From positions 1 through 64,000 of IMG/VR virus record IMGVR_UViG_3300046464_000188: a DNA stretch of 64,000 bases, one strand, 5' to 3'. The position numbers and the translations under genes were made by a program. This document shows, piece after piece, positions 1 to 8,394 of the stretch. Within the stretch, counting starts at the first letter, position 1. The number at the start of each line of letters is the position of its first letter. The notes below the pieces were generated by a model. That model had not been told where the DNA came from and ran no database searches. It saw only the letters and a program-made list of their open reading frames with translations. Source of the stretch: a virus.

Positions 1-1
1 C

Positions 2-85
2 AAACTTGCAGATCTTAAAAAGTCTATGGGTGACAAGTGGAAAAGAACCGCTGAAGTTACTTGTATGAGGCGAACTGTTTCTTAA
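2..85 (+). CDS. 3' end of an unidentified protein (partial)
   Basis: An open frame enters from the left edge and ends at TAA (83-85), giving the last 27 residues of a basic, hydrophilic C-terminus (…KWKRTAEVTCMRRTVS). Two hairpins follow it directly, as expected at the end of a transcription unit. Too little is present to name the product. Confidence 0.55.
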   Translation, partial: KLADLKKSMGDKWKRTAEVTCMRRTVS

Positions 86-134
86 AACAGTTTTCTAACT
101 ATAGAAGAGGGGTGAAATTCCCCTCTTCGCTTTT
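73..134 (+). terminator. Tandem hairpins with a Rho-independent terminator
   Basis: The first hairpin, AACTGTTT (73-80) with AAACAGTT (85-92), overlaps the stop codon and is followed by TTTT. The second is a 9-bp GC-rich stem, GAAGAGGGG (104-112) with CCCCTCTTC (120-128), followed by GCTTTT. The pair separates the upstream gene from uvsW. Confidence 0.8.
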
Positions 135-155
135 CAATGTTTTTTCTCAAATTCA

Positions 156-184
156 TTGACAATTCAACATAAGTACTGTAATAT
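156..184 (+). promoter_or_regulatory. Sigma70-type early promoter of uvsW
   Basis: TTGACA (156-161), 17-nt spacer, TAATAT (179-184). The expected start point, about 7 nt downstream, falls on the uvsW ATG at 191, so the mRNA would be leaderless. A TATAAATA late-type box (184-191) overlaps the start codon. Confidence 0.8.
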
Positions 185-190
185 ATAAAT

Positions 191-1642
191 ATGAAATGTA
201 AGATAACTCTGAAAGATGAAGTGAATTGCAAAGTAGAAGGCTTAGATATAGACACACGTAGAAAGTGTGAAAAAGAATTAAAGTTTTTTCTTCCTTATGC
301 ATATCACGTACCAGCTTTTAAGCTAGGTAGATGGGATGGATGTACGTCTTATTTCACTATAGGTGGAATTACGTATACTAACCTATTAGATAAAGTATTG
401 CCTATTATTATGGGACAGGGTTATGAAATAGATCTAAATGACTTACGTTTTAAATATGACTTTCAATTTGATCCTGTAGATGAAAACACATTTGAAAACA
501 AAGTGTGGCCAGAAGGTCATGTTGTTGCAGGCGAGCCTGTAATTTTAAGAGACTATCAAGTAGAAATTATTAACAAGTATCTAGCAACACCACATTGTCT
601 ACAGGAGATAGCTACAGGTGCCGGTAAGACGTTAATAACCGCGGCATTAAGCAACAAAGTAGAAAAGTATGGAAGGAGCATTGTTATTGTACCTAATAAA
701 GATTTAGTTACACAAACATATGCTGATTATGCAAATTTAGGATTAGATGTTGGCGTTTATTATGGCGACAAAAAAGAATTAGGACACACCCATACTATTT
801 GTACTTGGCAGAGTTTAAACAGTATAAGAAAAAGATTTAAAGAAGGAGAATCAGATTTAAGTTTAGTAGATTTTGCAGAAGATGTAGTATGTGTAATAGT
901 TGACGAAGTACATCAAGCAAAAGCAGAAGTATTAAAAGAATTACTAACAAAAGATTTTTCAAACATTCCACTAAGATGGGGTTTAACAGGCACTATACCA
1001 AAAGCTGATCATGAGAAGGTTAGTTTACAGGCTTGTTTAGGAGAAGTTACACACAAACTGGCGGCAAGTGAACTACAAGAAAAAGAAGTTCTAAGTCAAT
1101 GTCATGTTAATGTAGTGCAATTAAAAGAAGTATCAGAATACAACAATTATCAAAGCGAACTAACTTACCTAACTACTAATGCTTCACGTATGAAGTATAT
1201 AAGTGGTTTAATTAAAAAAGTATCTGCTTCTGGTAATACTCTTGTATTAGTAGATAGAATCAAAGCAGGTCAGCTAATATGCGATAATATAGCTGAAGCT
1301 AACTTTGTTAGTGGTGAGATGAAAACTACTACACGTAAAGATCATTATGACGACATTAATGAGGGAACTAATCAAATTGTTGTAGCAACATATGGTGTTG
1401 CGGCAGTAGGTATTAATATTCCACGTATATTTAATCTTGTTTTAATAGAACCAGGAAAGAGCTTTGTTAGAGTAATACAAAGTATTGGACGTGGTATTAG
1501 AAAAGCAGAAGACAAAGATAATGTGCAGATATGGGATATTACAAGTTCAGCTAAATTTAGTAAAAGACATCTTACAGAACGTAAGAAATTTTACAAAGAA
1601 GCAAATTATCCATTTACTATTGAAAAAGTAAATTGGCTTTAA
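191..1642 (+). CDS. uvsW: UvsW-like DNA/RNA helicase
   Basis: This is a superfamily 2 helicase of 483 aa, close to the length of T4 UvsW. UvsW-type enzymes unwind R-loops, regress forks and help switch from origin-dependent to recombination-dependent replication. Visible motifs are Walker A ATGAGKT (141-147), a DEVH box (238-241), LTGT near 265 and the C-terminal QSIGRGIRK motif VI. The N-terminal 100 residues match the UvsW accessory-domain layout. No Shine-Dalgarno precedes the ATG, and the promoter position predicts a leaderless transcript. The identification is firm; the exact role is taken from T4. Confidence 0.93.
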   Translation: MKCKITLKDEVNCKVEGLDIDTRRKCEKELKFFLPYAYHVPAFKLGRWDGCTSYFTIGGITYTNLLDKVLPIIMGQGYEIDLNDLRFKYDFQFDPVDENTFENKVWPEGHVVAGEPVILRDYQVEIINKYLATPHCLQEIATGAGKTLITAALSNKVEKYGRSIVIVPNKDLVTQTYADYANLGLDVGVYYGDKKELGHTHTICTWQSLNSIRKRFKEGESDLSLVDFAEDVVCVIVDEVHQAKAEVLKELLTKDFSNIPLRWGLTGTIPKADHEKVSLQACLGEVTHKLAASELQEKEVLSQCHVNVVQLKEVSEYNNYQSELTYLTTNASRMKYISGLIKKVSASGNTLVLVDRIKAGQLICDNIAEANFVSGEMKTTTRKDHYDDINEGTNQIVVATYGVAAVGINIPRIFNLVLIEPGKSFVRVIQSIGRGIRKAEDKDNVQIWDITSSAKFSKRHLTERKKFYKEANYPFTIEKVNWL

Positions 1643-1651
1643 GGAATAAAA

Positions 1652-2152
1652 ATGAAAATATTAACAGTAGACAACAATACGTATGAACTTGACGACATAC
1701 CAGATACAATAGAAGATTTAAGATACAGTATTTTAGATTATAGTAATCCTAGTCATATAGATTATTATTTTATACCACTTGTATTCTTAGAAAGTTTTTA
1801 TGCACCAGCGGCAGTACTTAAAATTGGTGAATACCAAATTACTATGCCATTAGACTGGAGTGTAGTAATATGCGATCCAAGTGTTGGAGATCCAGAAGTA
1901 GTAAGTTTAATGAGCTTAAACGATAGAGGATTTAGTGTATTTGCATTTAATCCTATTACAGGATATACACCCAAGTTTATGGATATTCAAATTACCAATA
2001 TTTATACTGACGTAAAATGGTATGCACCTAAATTAAAATTTGGACATTTACTAAATGTTCCATTAAGTGATAAACCAAATGCACCATGTGTATTATTTGT
2101 TAAAGAAGCAAATAAACTACCGGAGGTACTTGACATAAGTGAACTTTGGTAG
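1652..2152 (+). CDS. Conserved hypothetical protein downstream of uvsW
   Basis: 166 aa, acidic, soluble, no membrane segment or catalytic motif recognised. It starts 9 nt after uvsW behind AAGGA, so it is probably co-transcribed with it. Mixed beta-rich composition. I recognise no family; position suggests an accessory role in replication or early takeover, but that is only inference. Confidence 0.8.
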   Translation: MKILTVDNNTYELDDIPDTIEDLRYSILDYSNPSHIDYYFIPLVFLESFYAPAAVLKIGEYQITMPLDWSVVICDPSVGDPEVVSLMSLNDRGFSVFAFNPITGYTPKFMDIQITNIYTDVKWYAPKLKFGHLLNVPLSDKPNAPCVLFVKEANKLPEVLDISELW

Positions 2153-2156
2153 TATT

Positions 2157-2342
2157 ATGAAGAAACAACAAGAAGATCCATTTAAACCAAAAGATACTTG
2201 TAGCATATGTGATAGTAAGTACAATGAAGATGCAGGTGGAATACAAGGACACTTTGGTATATTACCAGTTACATTTTGTGAATGGTGTTACAGTAGCATA
2301 TACGATATGATAGCACAAGACATAAAGGCAAATGATGAGTAA
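2157..2342 (+). CDS. Small zinc-ribbon-like protein
   Basis: 61 aa from the ATG at 2157; an in-frame GTG at 2139 is the alternative. Two cysteine pairs, CSIC near residue 14 and CEWC near 42, suggest a single treble-clef or zinc-ribbon site. It overlaps the next gene at its stop (AATGATGAGTAA). Function unknown; it could be a small nucleic-acid-binding or RNA-polymerase-binding factor. Confidence 0.7.
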   Translation: MKKQQEDPFKPKDTCSICDSKYNEDAGGIQGHFGILPVTFCEWCYSSIYDMIAQDIKANDE

Positions 2343-2790
2343 GCTAGATATTAAGAGTGAAATGAGAGCAATTGATACCAAAGATAGAAAATGGTACAAT
2401 AGTCTTACAGATGAAGAAAAAGGTAAATTAAGTCTTTGGCCGTTAATGAGATATACAAGTAGTGCAGGTGATAAAAACTTTACAGAGCATTACTTAGAAT
2501 GGACTAATGAAGTAGTCAATGTTCATTTTAATAAATTACGACAACATCCTGAATTACAGTTTAAACTATTACAATTAGTAGGACTTGGCAAACCTACATT
2601 TCATCCTTGGATAGCACCGGGTAAACGAGGTAAGAAAAATAAGATACAAGAGTGGGTAGTTAAAAACTACAGTCAATTAAATGATGACGAAGTTGATATT
2701 TTTATAAGCAATAAAACTAAAGAAGACTTTATTGAGTTATTTGAGGAATACGGAATGACTAAAAAAGAAATAAAAGAGTTATTAAAATGA
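2332..2790 (+). CDS. Hypothetical protein, possibly clamp-loader small-subunit-like
   Basis: 152 aa, helical and basic, starting inside the end of the previous gene (ATG at 2332 or 2335). The pattern W..L…LMRY near the N-terminus, NEVVNVHFNKLRQHPELQ in the middle and GKPTFHPWIAPGK near residue 90 reminds me of short phage clamp-loader (gp62-type) subunits. I cannot confirm this by eye, and gp44/gp45 are not in the window. Treat the function as a weak hypothesis. Confidence 0.6.
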   Translation: MMSKLDIKSEMRAIDTKDRKWYNSLTDEEKGKLSLWPLMRYTSSAGDKNFTEHYLEWTNEVVNVHFNKLRQHPELQFKLLQLVGLGKPTFHPWIAPGKRGKKNKIQEWVVKNYSQLNDDEVDIFISNKTKEDFIELFEEYGMTKKEIKELLK

Positions 2791-3113
2791 AATACAATAT
2801 AATGGATATTGGTGGAGAAGTTATTAAAGATAACGAAACTTACATATTAAAAGATAACAAGTTATTAAACAACCTAGTATTAAGCAGTACAGAATTACAC
2901 CCATATAAGTCAACACGTGGGCATAACCATAGTGGACAAGAAGAAGTATATTACTTTGTTAAAGGAGCTGGTACTATGTGGCTAGATGATAAAGAGATGT
3001 TTGTACAAGCTGGTGATGTTGTGTTAATTGAAGATGGAGTGCATCATAGAGTCAAATGTGGACCACAAGGTTTATATTTTGTTTGTGTATTTGATGGCAA
3101 AAGGAATCATTAA
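2787..3113 (+). CDS. Single-domain cupin protein
   Basis: 108 aa with the conserved small-cupin layout. Motif 1 is H-N-H…E (HNHSGQEEVYYF, about residues 48-59); motif 2 has G-D-V and an HH pair (AGDVVLIEDGVHHRV, about 75-90). These residues would bind one divalent metal. Small cupins of this form include sugar-phosphate isomerase-like and dioxygenase-like proteins; the substrate cannot be told. It overlaps the previous stop by 4 nt and abuts the next ATG, so it is part of the uvsW operon. Confidence 0.8.
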   Translation: MKYNIMDIGGEVIKDNETYILKDNKLLNNLVLSSTELHPYKSTRGHNHSGQEEVYYFVKGAGTMWLDDKEMFVQAGDVVLIEDGVHHRVKCGPQGLYFVCVFDGKRNH

Positions 3114-3784
3114 TGTTTAAGTGTAACTATTGTGGAAAATCATTTGCAAAAGAAAGCACACTATCAGTACATATGTGTGAACAAAAACGTAGGTTCATGC
3201 AAAAAGATGAAAAGCACGTACAATTAGGATTTAGGTCTTATCAATTATTTTATAGAATAGGTACTAATTCTAAAAATGAAAAGACATATGATGAATTTGC
3301 AACAAGTCCATATTATACTGCATTTGTAAAATTTGGTTATTATTGTAGAGATATTGGAATAGATGATGTTCCAGCATTTACAGAATGGCTAGTTAGGAAT
3401 TCAGTAAGGCTAGATCATTGGAATAGAGATTCACAATTTAAGAAGTGGATGAAAGAACGTTTAAAAACAGAAAGTGTAGATAGAGGTGTAGAACGTACTA
3501 TATTATTTTTACAAGAATGGGCAAAAGAAAACGATACAACCTATAACAAATATTTTACAAAAATATCTACAAATTTAGCCGTATTTCATATTTGTAGTGG
3601 AAAGATATCTCCTTGGGTATTGTTTCATAGTAGCGAAGCACAAGTTATGATTGATAATTTTAGTACAGAACAATTAAAAATGGTTAATGAATTTTTAGAA
3701 ATAGACTATTGGCAAAGAGCCATGAGTGTAAACCCACAAGATAGTAGATGGGTTACGGAGATATTGCAAAAAGCAGAATTATGA
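3113..3784 (+). CDS. C2H2 zinc-finger N-terminal conserved phage protein
   Basis: 223 aa. The N-terminus has one C2H2-like finger (CNYCGKSF…HMC, residues 3-22). The remainder is an alpha-helical, aromatic-rich domain without recognised catalytic motifs. The ATG overlaps the cupin stop codon (TAATG). A finger joined to a helical body suggests nucleic-acid or protein binding; the function is not known to me. Confidence 0.78.
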   Translation: MFKCNYCGKSFAKESTLSVHMCEQKRRFMQKDEKHVQLGFRSYQLFYRIGTNSKNEKTYDEFATSPYYTAFVKFGYYCRDIGIDDVPAFTEWLVRNSVRLDHWNRDSQFKKWMKERLKTESVDRGVERTILFLQEWAKENDTTYNKYFTKISTNLAVFHICSGKISPWVLFHSSEAQVMIDNFSTEQLKMVNEFLEIDYWQRAMSVNPQDSRWVTEILQKAEL

Positions 3785-3873
3785 TAATACCAATACTTTG
3801 TATATTGTGTTGTTTTATAATTCCTGTATACTTGTTATACAAAATGAATAAAGAGGATCCAAATGATAGTTAA
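3781..3873 (+). CDS. 30-aa single-pass membrane micro-protein
   Basis: ATG at 3781 overlaps the preceding stop as ATGATAA. It encodes 30 residues: a hydrophobic stretch over residues 2-20 (rich in I, L, C, V) followed by a charged tail (KMNKEDPNDS). It ends just inside the next gene, so the tight overlaps support real, coupled translation. A small inner-membrane peptide is likely; function unknown. Confidence 0.5.
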   Translation: MIIPILCILCCFIIPVYLLYKMNKEDPNDS

Positions 3874-4447
3874 TACAGATATTGATATTGATGTAGCAGA
3901 TAGAAACAGACTTTTAAAATTAATTAAAGGTACTACTGCTATGATATTAAAAGAAAACAAACAAACAAAACATAATACAGGCGTATACTTTCATGATATG
4001 CCTAGTAATCCATTTACAGGACTATCTAGTGTAGACTACAAAGAAGCAGAAGATATGGGTTACTTTAAAATTGATGTACTTAATGTTGGCTTGTATAAAG
4101 ATATAAAATCAAAAGAACATCTTAATCAACTGTTAGCAATGGAGCCAATGTGGGAGTTGTTAGAGCATAAAGAGGTAGTAGAAAAATGCTTTCATATACA
4201 TAAACATTTTGATATAGTTAACACTTTAAAACCTAAAAGTGTTGAACAATTAGCGGCAGTACTAGCAGTAATAAGACCTGCTAAACGTCATTTGTTAAAA
4301 CAAAATTGGAATAATATAAATGAAAATGTTTGGAAAAAGCCATCAGGCGATGAATACTTTTTTAAAAAAGCTCATGCTCATGCATATGCATTAGCTATTG
4401 TCTTACAATTAAATATGATGGCTACGGGCCTTTCTTTACAAGATTAA
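3863..4447 (+). CDS. DnaE (Pol III alpha) finger-like fragment
   Basis: 194 aa. Several segments read like the C-terminal part of the bacterial DNA polymerase III alpha catalytic region. FKIDVLNVGLYKDI resembles KxDFLGLxxLxxI, LKPKSVEQLAAVLAVIRP resembles the P-(K/R)-S-x-E-(D/E)-L-x-A-x-x-A-L-x-R-P motif, and FFKKAHAHAYALAIV resembles FxKSHAxAYxxxxY. There are no PHP, palm or OB modules, so it cannot be a polymerase alone. It might bind the host clamp or replisome, or be a domesticated fragment. Identification is by motif recall only. Confidence 0.6.
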   Translation: MIVNTDIDIDVADRNRLLKLIKGTTAMILKENKQTKHNTGVYFHDMPSNPFTGLSSVDYKEAEDMGYFKIDVLNVGLYKDIKSKEHLNQLLAMEPMWELLEHKEVVEKCFHIHKHFDIVNTLKPKSVEQLAAVLAVIRPAKRHLLKQNWNNINENVWKKPSGDEYFFKKAHAHAYALAIVLQLNMMATGLSLQD

Positions 4448-4793
4448 TACTTCTACGTTTTATACGTTTAGTAATACTATTACTTAATCTAACTTCGGGC
4501 CCAGCAATTACTTCCATTTGTTTAACATTAAAACTTTGTACACAATGGGCAAAGTTCCATCTATTAAGTAATGCAATGTTTATTGGAAGTTTTCTATTAG
4601 TTTCCCACCACCATTCTTCACCTAATTCTAAAAATTTCATTTTTTCATACTCTTCGCTAAGACGATCGTAGATGTACATACTAGCCACGTGACTATCTAT
4701 ATTCTGCATTATACCCAGGTATTCGTTGTTGGCATACTCAATGACGGTTAAGAATGGATATTGCTCTAAGAGTTTCTGATGTTTGGTTTGCAT
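4422..4793 (-). CDS. Conserved hypothetical protein on the minus strand
   Basis: 123 aa on the opposite strand, converging with the DnaE-like gene and overlapping its last 26 nt. Aromatic cluster EEWWWE near residue 60 and a very basic C-terminus (KRIKRRSINLVKK). Its body shows no better overlapping frame on the plus strand. Function unknown. Confidence 0.72.
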   Translation of the reverse strand: MQTKHQKLLEQYPFLTVIEYANNEYLGIMQNIDSHVASMYIYDRLSEEYEKMKFLELGEEWWWETNRKLPINIALLNRWNFAHCVQSFNVKQMEVIAGPEVRLSNSITKRIKRRSINLVKKGP

Positions 4794-4829
4794 TCTATAG
4801 GTATTTAGCCTTTTGAAATCTCCACTTTG

Positions 4830-4837
4830 GATAAATA
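4830..4837 (+). promoter_or_regulatory. T4-like late promoter box
   Basis: GATAAATA 18 nt before the virion gene at 4855, matching the T4 late -10 consensus TATAAATA except at the first base. Confidence 0.65.
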
Positions 4838-4854
4838 CTACATAGGAGCAATAT

Positions 4855-5688
4855 ATGTCAAATTACGGAACTACATACCAAGTTAATCAAGAAGGCGATC
4901 TTTATACATTAGAAGATCACGGAACACCAGCAGGACAAGCAAAATACGCAGGTGCAAAAGGTACCGCAGTTAATAGTCCTATGAATTATAGATTCTTAAA
5001 ACTGTTTCGTGGATTTGATAATGAGTTTTTCTTTTTTATTAAAAATCAAGATAGAAAACCAGTAATGTTACAAGGTACAACAGTATATTGTTCTTTTATT
5101 GATAGAGACGATAGGTCAACTACAATAAGTAAGAAAGCAATTATCACAGATTATATACAAGGTGGTATTAAAGTAATAATAACAGTAGGTGAAAGTGGAA
5201 GATTTTCACAAGGACATTATGATTTAGTGTTTAGTTATACTACGGATACAGGACTAACAGTTCCATTATTTTGTGATTTAAATATGAGACCTAACTTTAC
5301 TGTAGATGTAAGTGAAGAAGGTGACGCATTACCACTTACTACACAAGCAGATGAGAACTTTCAACAACAAACAGTAAACAATCAAACATTCTATTACAGT
5401 AGTTCATTAAAAGCAACAGGTTATTATGATAAACCAAATGGATTAGTAACAATAGGAGTATATGGTACAGGTTATACTGGTAATTTTTATATGCAAGGTA
5501 CTTTAAGTGATAACCCTACAGAACCAGATTGGTTTGATATCACACTTGGTACAAATACTCAAACATATTTTCCATATTTAAACCATACAGGTATAGATCC
5601 TTGGACTTTTCGAACAAACGTTAAATATCTAAGAGCAAAATTTACTCAATCAGCAGGAACACTTGACAAAGTCGTAATTAGAGTGTAA
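4855..5688 (+). CDS. Virion structural protein (baseplate/tail-like)
   Basis: 277 aa, beta-rich, Tyr/Thr/Gly-rich, with a late promoter box and GGAGCA ribosome site upstream. The first 150 residues look like a compact beta-sandwich; the last 100 (FYYSSSLKATGYY…) resemble a second beta domain for fibre or baseplate attachment. There are no enzymatic motifs. The late promoter in the middle of replication genes supports a particle protein; the exact position in the virion is unknown. Confidence 0.65.
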   Translation: MSNYGTTYQVNQEGDLYTLEDHGTPAGQAKYAGAKGTAVNSPMNYRFLKLFRGFDNEFFFFIKNQDRKPVMLQGTTVYCSFIDRDDRSTTISKKAIITDYIQGGIKVIITVGESGRFSQGHYDLVFSYTTDTGLTVPLFCDLNMRPNFTVDVSEEGDALPLTTQADENFQQQTVNNQTFYYSSSLKATGYYDKPNGLVTIGVYGTGYTGNFYMQGTLSDNPTEPDWFDITLGTNTQTYFPYLNHTGIDPWTFRTNVKYLRAKFTQSAGTLDKVVIRV

Positions 5689-5691
5689 TAT
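5663..5691 (+). promoter_or_regulatory. Sigma70-type promoter of the primase gene
   Basis: TTGACA (5663-5668), 17-nt spacer, TAATAT (5686-5691), lying inside the end of the upstream virion gene. The start point would be at about 5698, which is the primase ATG, again predicting a leaderless mRNA. Confidence 0.75.
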
Positions 5692-5697
5692 ACACTT

Positions 5698-6708
5698 ATG
5701 ACTTTAATGAATGACTACGTTCGAACTCTGATACCTACTAACTGGCGAAGTAACCCCAATGGGTGGGTTTCTGGTAATTGTCCTATGTGTGTAAGAAACG
5801 GTGAAAGCAGGCCAGATACAAAAGGCAGAGGTGGTTTTTATTTTGAAGAAGATCATTTTCAATATAATTGTTTTAATTGCAATTATAAAACAGGGTATAC
5901 ACAACATAATAGAATAACAAACAAATTAAAAAAATTATTAACTATATTAGGTGCAGATGAAAACGATATACATCGTATTCAACTAGAGTTATTACGTGAG
6001 CAAGATGTTGCTACGTTATTAATTAAAAAAGAAAAACCAAAGCAATTAAATATTGGTTGGGATAAAAAAGATTTACCAGAGGGTGCAAAGCCGTTTATGG
6101 AATTTAAAGATCCTGATCAAAATTGGATTGATGCAGTATCATATTTAACTAGTAGAGGATTTGATGTAACTGACTCTAGACTTATGTATAGCCCTAGTAA
6201 ACAATTTGGTAGAATGAACAGAAGATTTATTATACCATTTACGTATAAGAATGATATAGTAGGCTATACTGCTAGATGGATAGGAACTCCACCTAAGGAA
6301 GTAGCAAAATATTATAATCAACAACCTAAAGCAGATTTTGTATATGGGCTTGATAGGCAAACAAGAAATAGAGAAATGGTTATAGTTACAGAAGGTCAAC
6401 TTGATGCTATAGTAACAGATGGTTGTGCTACAGGTAGAAATAATATAAACGAAGAACAGGCTGAGATATTAAAAAGCCTTGATAAAGAAATTATAGTATT
6501 ACCAGATTTAGATGAACCTGGTAAAATGATGTGTAAGTCTGCTATAAAACATGGTTTCAGTGTATCCTTTCCAGAATGGAAAGATTGTAAAGATGCAAGT
6601 GATGCCTTGACAAAATACGGAAGATTGTATACAATAAGAAGTATTATAAATAGTAGGCACAAAAATCCAACAAAAATTGAACTATTAATGAGGAAGGTTT
6701 GCAAATGA
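5698..6708 (+). CDS. 61: DNA primase (gp61-like)
   Basis: 336 aa, the size of T4 gp61. The N-terminus carries a zinc-binding domain with CPMC and CFNC pairs (about residues 28-31 and 59-62). The middle has a TOPRIM-like core with VTEGQLDAI near residue 227 and VLPDLDEPG near 265, giving the acidic metal-binding residues. It makes the RNA primers for lagging-strand synthesis together with the gp41 helicase encoded next. The two genes overlap by 10 nt. Confidence 0.92.
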   Translation: MTLMNDYVRTLIPTNWRSNPNGWVSGNCPMCVRNGESRPDTKGRGGFYFEEDHFQYNCFNCNYKTGYTQHNRITNKLKKLLTILGADENDIHRIQLELLREQDVATLLIKKEKPKQLNIGWDKKDLPEGAKPFMEFKDPDQNWIDAVSYLTSRGFDVTDSRLMYSPSKQFGRMNRRFIIPFTYKNDIVGYTARWIGTPPKEVAKYYNQQPKADFVYGLDRQTRNREMVIVTEGQLDAIVTDGCATGRNNINEEQAEILKSLDKEIIVLPDLDEPGKMMCKSAIKHGFSVSFPEWKDCKDASDALTKYGRLYTIRSIINSRHKNPTKIELLMRKVCK

Positions 6709-8105
6709 ACGAAGGTAAAGAATATTCAGTAGATCTACAAAGATTGTTTGTAGAATTCTTGTCACAAGATCAAGATTTATTTGTTAGAGTAAATGCAATA
6801 TTAAATCCTGAATTCTTTGACAGAGAGCTACGTAAAACCGTCGAATTTGTACAAAGTCATGCAACAGAATATCAAGCATTGCCTACACTAGATCAAATTA
6901 AAGCAATCTCAAATTTAGAACTACAGCCATTAAAAGATGTTGATGATAGACATAAGAAATGGTTTATAGATGAGTTTGAAATATTTTGTAGACATAAAGC
7001 ATTAGAAAGTGCAATTTTAAAAAGTGCTGATCTTTTAGAAAAGGGCGAATATGGTCCTGTAGAAAGAATGGTAAAAGAAGCAGTACAATTAGGTTTAGCA
7101 AAACATATGGGTACAGATTATTGGAAAAGTCCAGCTGAACGTATTGAACGTATAAGAAATCAAAGAGGTGGTATTAGCACAGGTTGGGCTGAAGTAGATA
7201 AAAAACTATATGGTGGATTTAACAGAGGAGAATTAAATATATTTGCCGCACCGTCAGGTGGTGGTAAAAGTTTGTTCTTACAGAATTTGGCATTGAACTG
7301 GGCACTAGCAGGGCAAAATGTAATTTATATTAGTTTAGAATTAAGTGAAGAACTATGTAGTATGCGATTAGATAGTATGCTAACAGGAATGAATACCAGA
7401 GAAGTATTTAAAAATGCAGATGATGTAGATTTAAAAGTTCGTATGCAAGGTAAAGATGCGGGTAAATTGCAAATTGTACAATTACCTAATGGTATTACAG
7501 TTAACACTATTACAAGTTTTATTAAAGAGTATGAAGTAAAAAACAATATAAAAATTGATGGAGTATGTGTTGATTACTTAGACTTAATGATGCCAGCACA
7601 GAGCAAAGTAAGTCCAAGTGATCTGTTTATTAAAGACAAGTTTGTATCAGAAGAATTGCGTAATTTTGCAGTAGAAAATGATATATTACTAGCGACAGCA
7701 TCTCAGTTAAACAGAAGTGCAGTAGAAGAAGTAGAATTTGATCACTCTCATATTGCTGGTGGTTTAAGTAAAATTCAGACAGCAGATAACGTTATTGGTA
7801 TTTTTAGTAGCCAAGCAATGCGTGAAAGAGGCAGATATCAAATACAGTTTATGAAGACTAGAAGTAGTAGTGGAGTGGGGCAAAAAGTAGACCTAGCATT
7901 TGACGTATCTGGGCTTCGTATTAGCGATTTAGCAGAAGAAGAGCAAGGATCTGTAGCTAATCAACCTAGTGCTATGTTTGAAAAAATTAAAGCACAGAAC
8001 AAAGTAACCCATCAAGAGAAGAGTATAGCTGAAAATAGTGTAGTAGAGAACACATTATCTGGACACGACAAACTTCGAAGTATGCTGAAAAGAAGTAATA
8101 ATTAG
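6699..8105 (+). CDS. 41: Replicative DNA helicase (gp41-like)
   Basis: 468 aa DnaB/gp41 family helicase. It has an N-terminal helical domain, then a RecA-like core with Walker A APSGGGKS (about 186-193), a YISLELSEE motif, Walker B-like VCVDYLDLM and an H3-type ATASQLNRSA segment. It forms the hexamer that drives fork unwinding and recruits gp61 primase. ATG at 6699 overlaps the primase end behind GAGGAAGG. The C-terminal 60 residues are polar and likely flexible. Confidence 0.93.
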   Translation: MQMNEGKEYSVDLQRLFVEFLSQDQDLFVRVNAILNPEFFDRELRKTVEFVQSHATEYQALPTLDQIKAISNLELQPLKDVDDRHKKWFIDEFEIFCRHKALESAILKSADLLEKGEYGPVERMVKEAVQLGLAKHMGTDYWKSPAERIERIRNQRGGISTGWAEVDKKLYGGFNRGELNIFAAPSGGGKSLFLQNLALNWALAGQNVIYISLELSEELCSMRLDSMLTGMNTREVFKNADDVDLKVRMQGKDAGKLQIVQLPNGITVNTITSFIKEYEVKNNIKIDGVCVDYLDLMMPAQSKVSPSDLFIKDKFVSEELRNFAVENDILLATASQLNRSAVEEVEFDHSHIAGGLSKIQTADNVIGIFSSQAMRERGRYQIQFMKTRSSSGVGQKVDLAFDVSGLRISDLAEEEQGSVANQPSAMFEKIKAQNKVTHQEKSIAENSVVENTLSGHDKLRSMLKRSNN

Positions 8106-8112
8106 ATAAATA
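8105..8112 (+). promoter_or_regulatory. T4-like late promoter box
   Basis: GATAAATA directly after the gp41 stop, 34 nt before the ATG at 8146. It opens the late virion block. Confidence 0.65.
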
Positions 8113-8145
8113 CAGTTATAAGTAAATTATTACTGGAGAGATACA

Positions 8146-8394
8146 ATGAAAAAACGCACTCGTAGCTTGTTAGAGGAAATAAACTCTTTAGCACCTAAGA
8201 AAGATAAAAACGCAATCCTTGAGAGTAGAGGTACCAATGCTATCAGTAGTATTATCAATATTCTTGAAATGATTGATGCAAATTTTGATTCTGAAACAGC
8301 TCAAGATTTAAACAAAAGGATTATGTTAAGTATTAAAAATAGAGATCCCGAACGTTTTAATCGAGGTATCAAAAAAATCAGGACATCAAGATGA
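8146..8394 (+). CDS. Small conserved hypothetical protein
   Basis: 82 aa, basic and helical (many K/R at both ends), behind a GGAGAG ribosome site and a late promoter. It overlaps the next gene by 4 nt (ATGA). It could be a small capsid-core or DNA-binding protein; I do not recognise it. Confidence 0.72.
   Translation: MKKRTRSLLEEINSLAPKKDKNAILESRGTNAISSIINILEMIDANFDSETAQDLNKRIMLSIKNRDPERFNRGIKKIRTSR

Noticed and set aside
5704-6704. Several minus-strand open frames opposite primase
   Set aside because: No ribosome sites, unlikely composition; shadows of gene 61.
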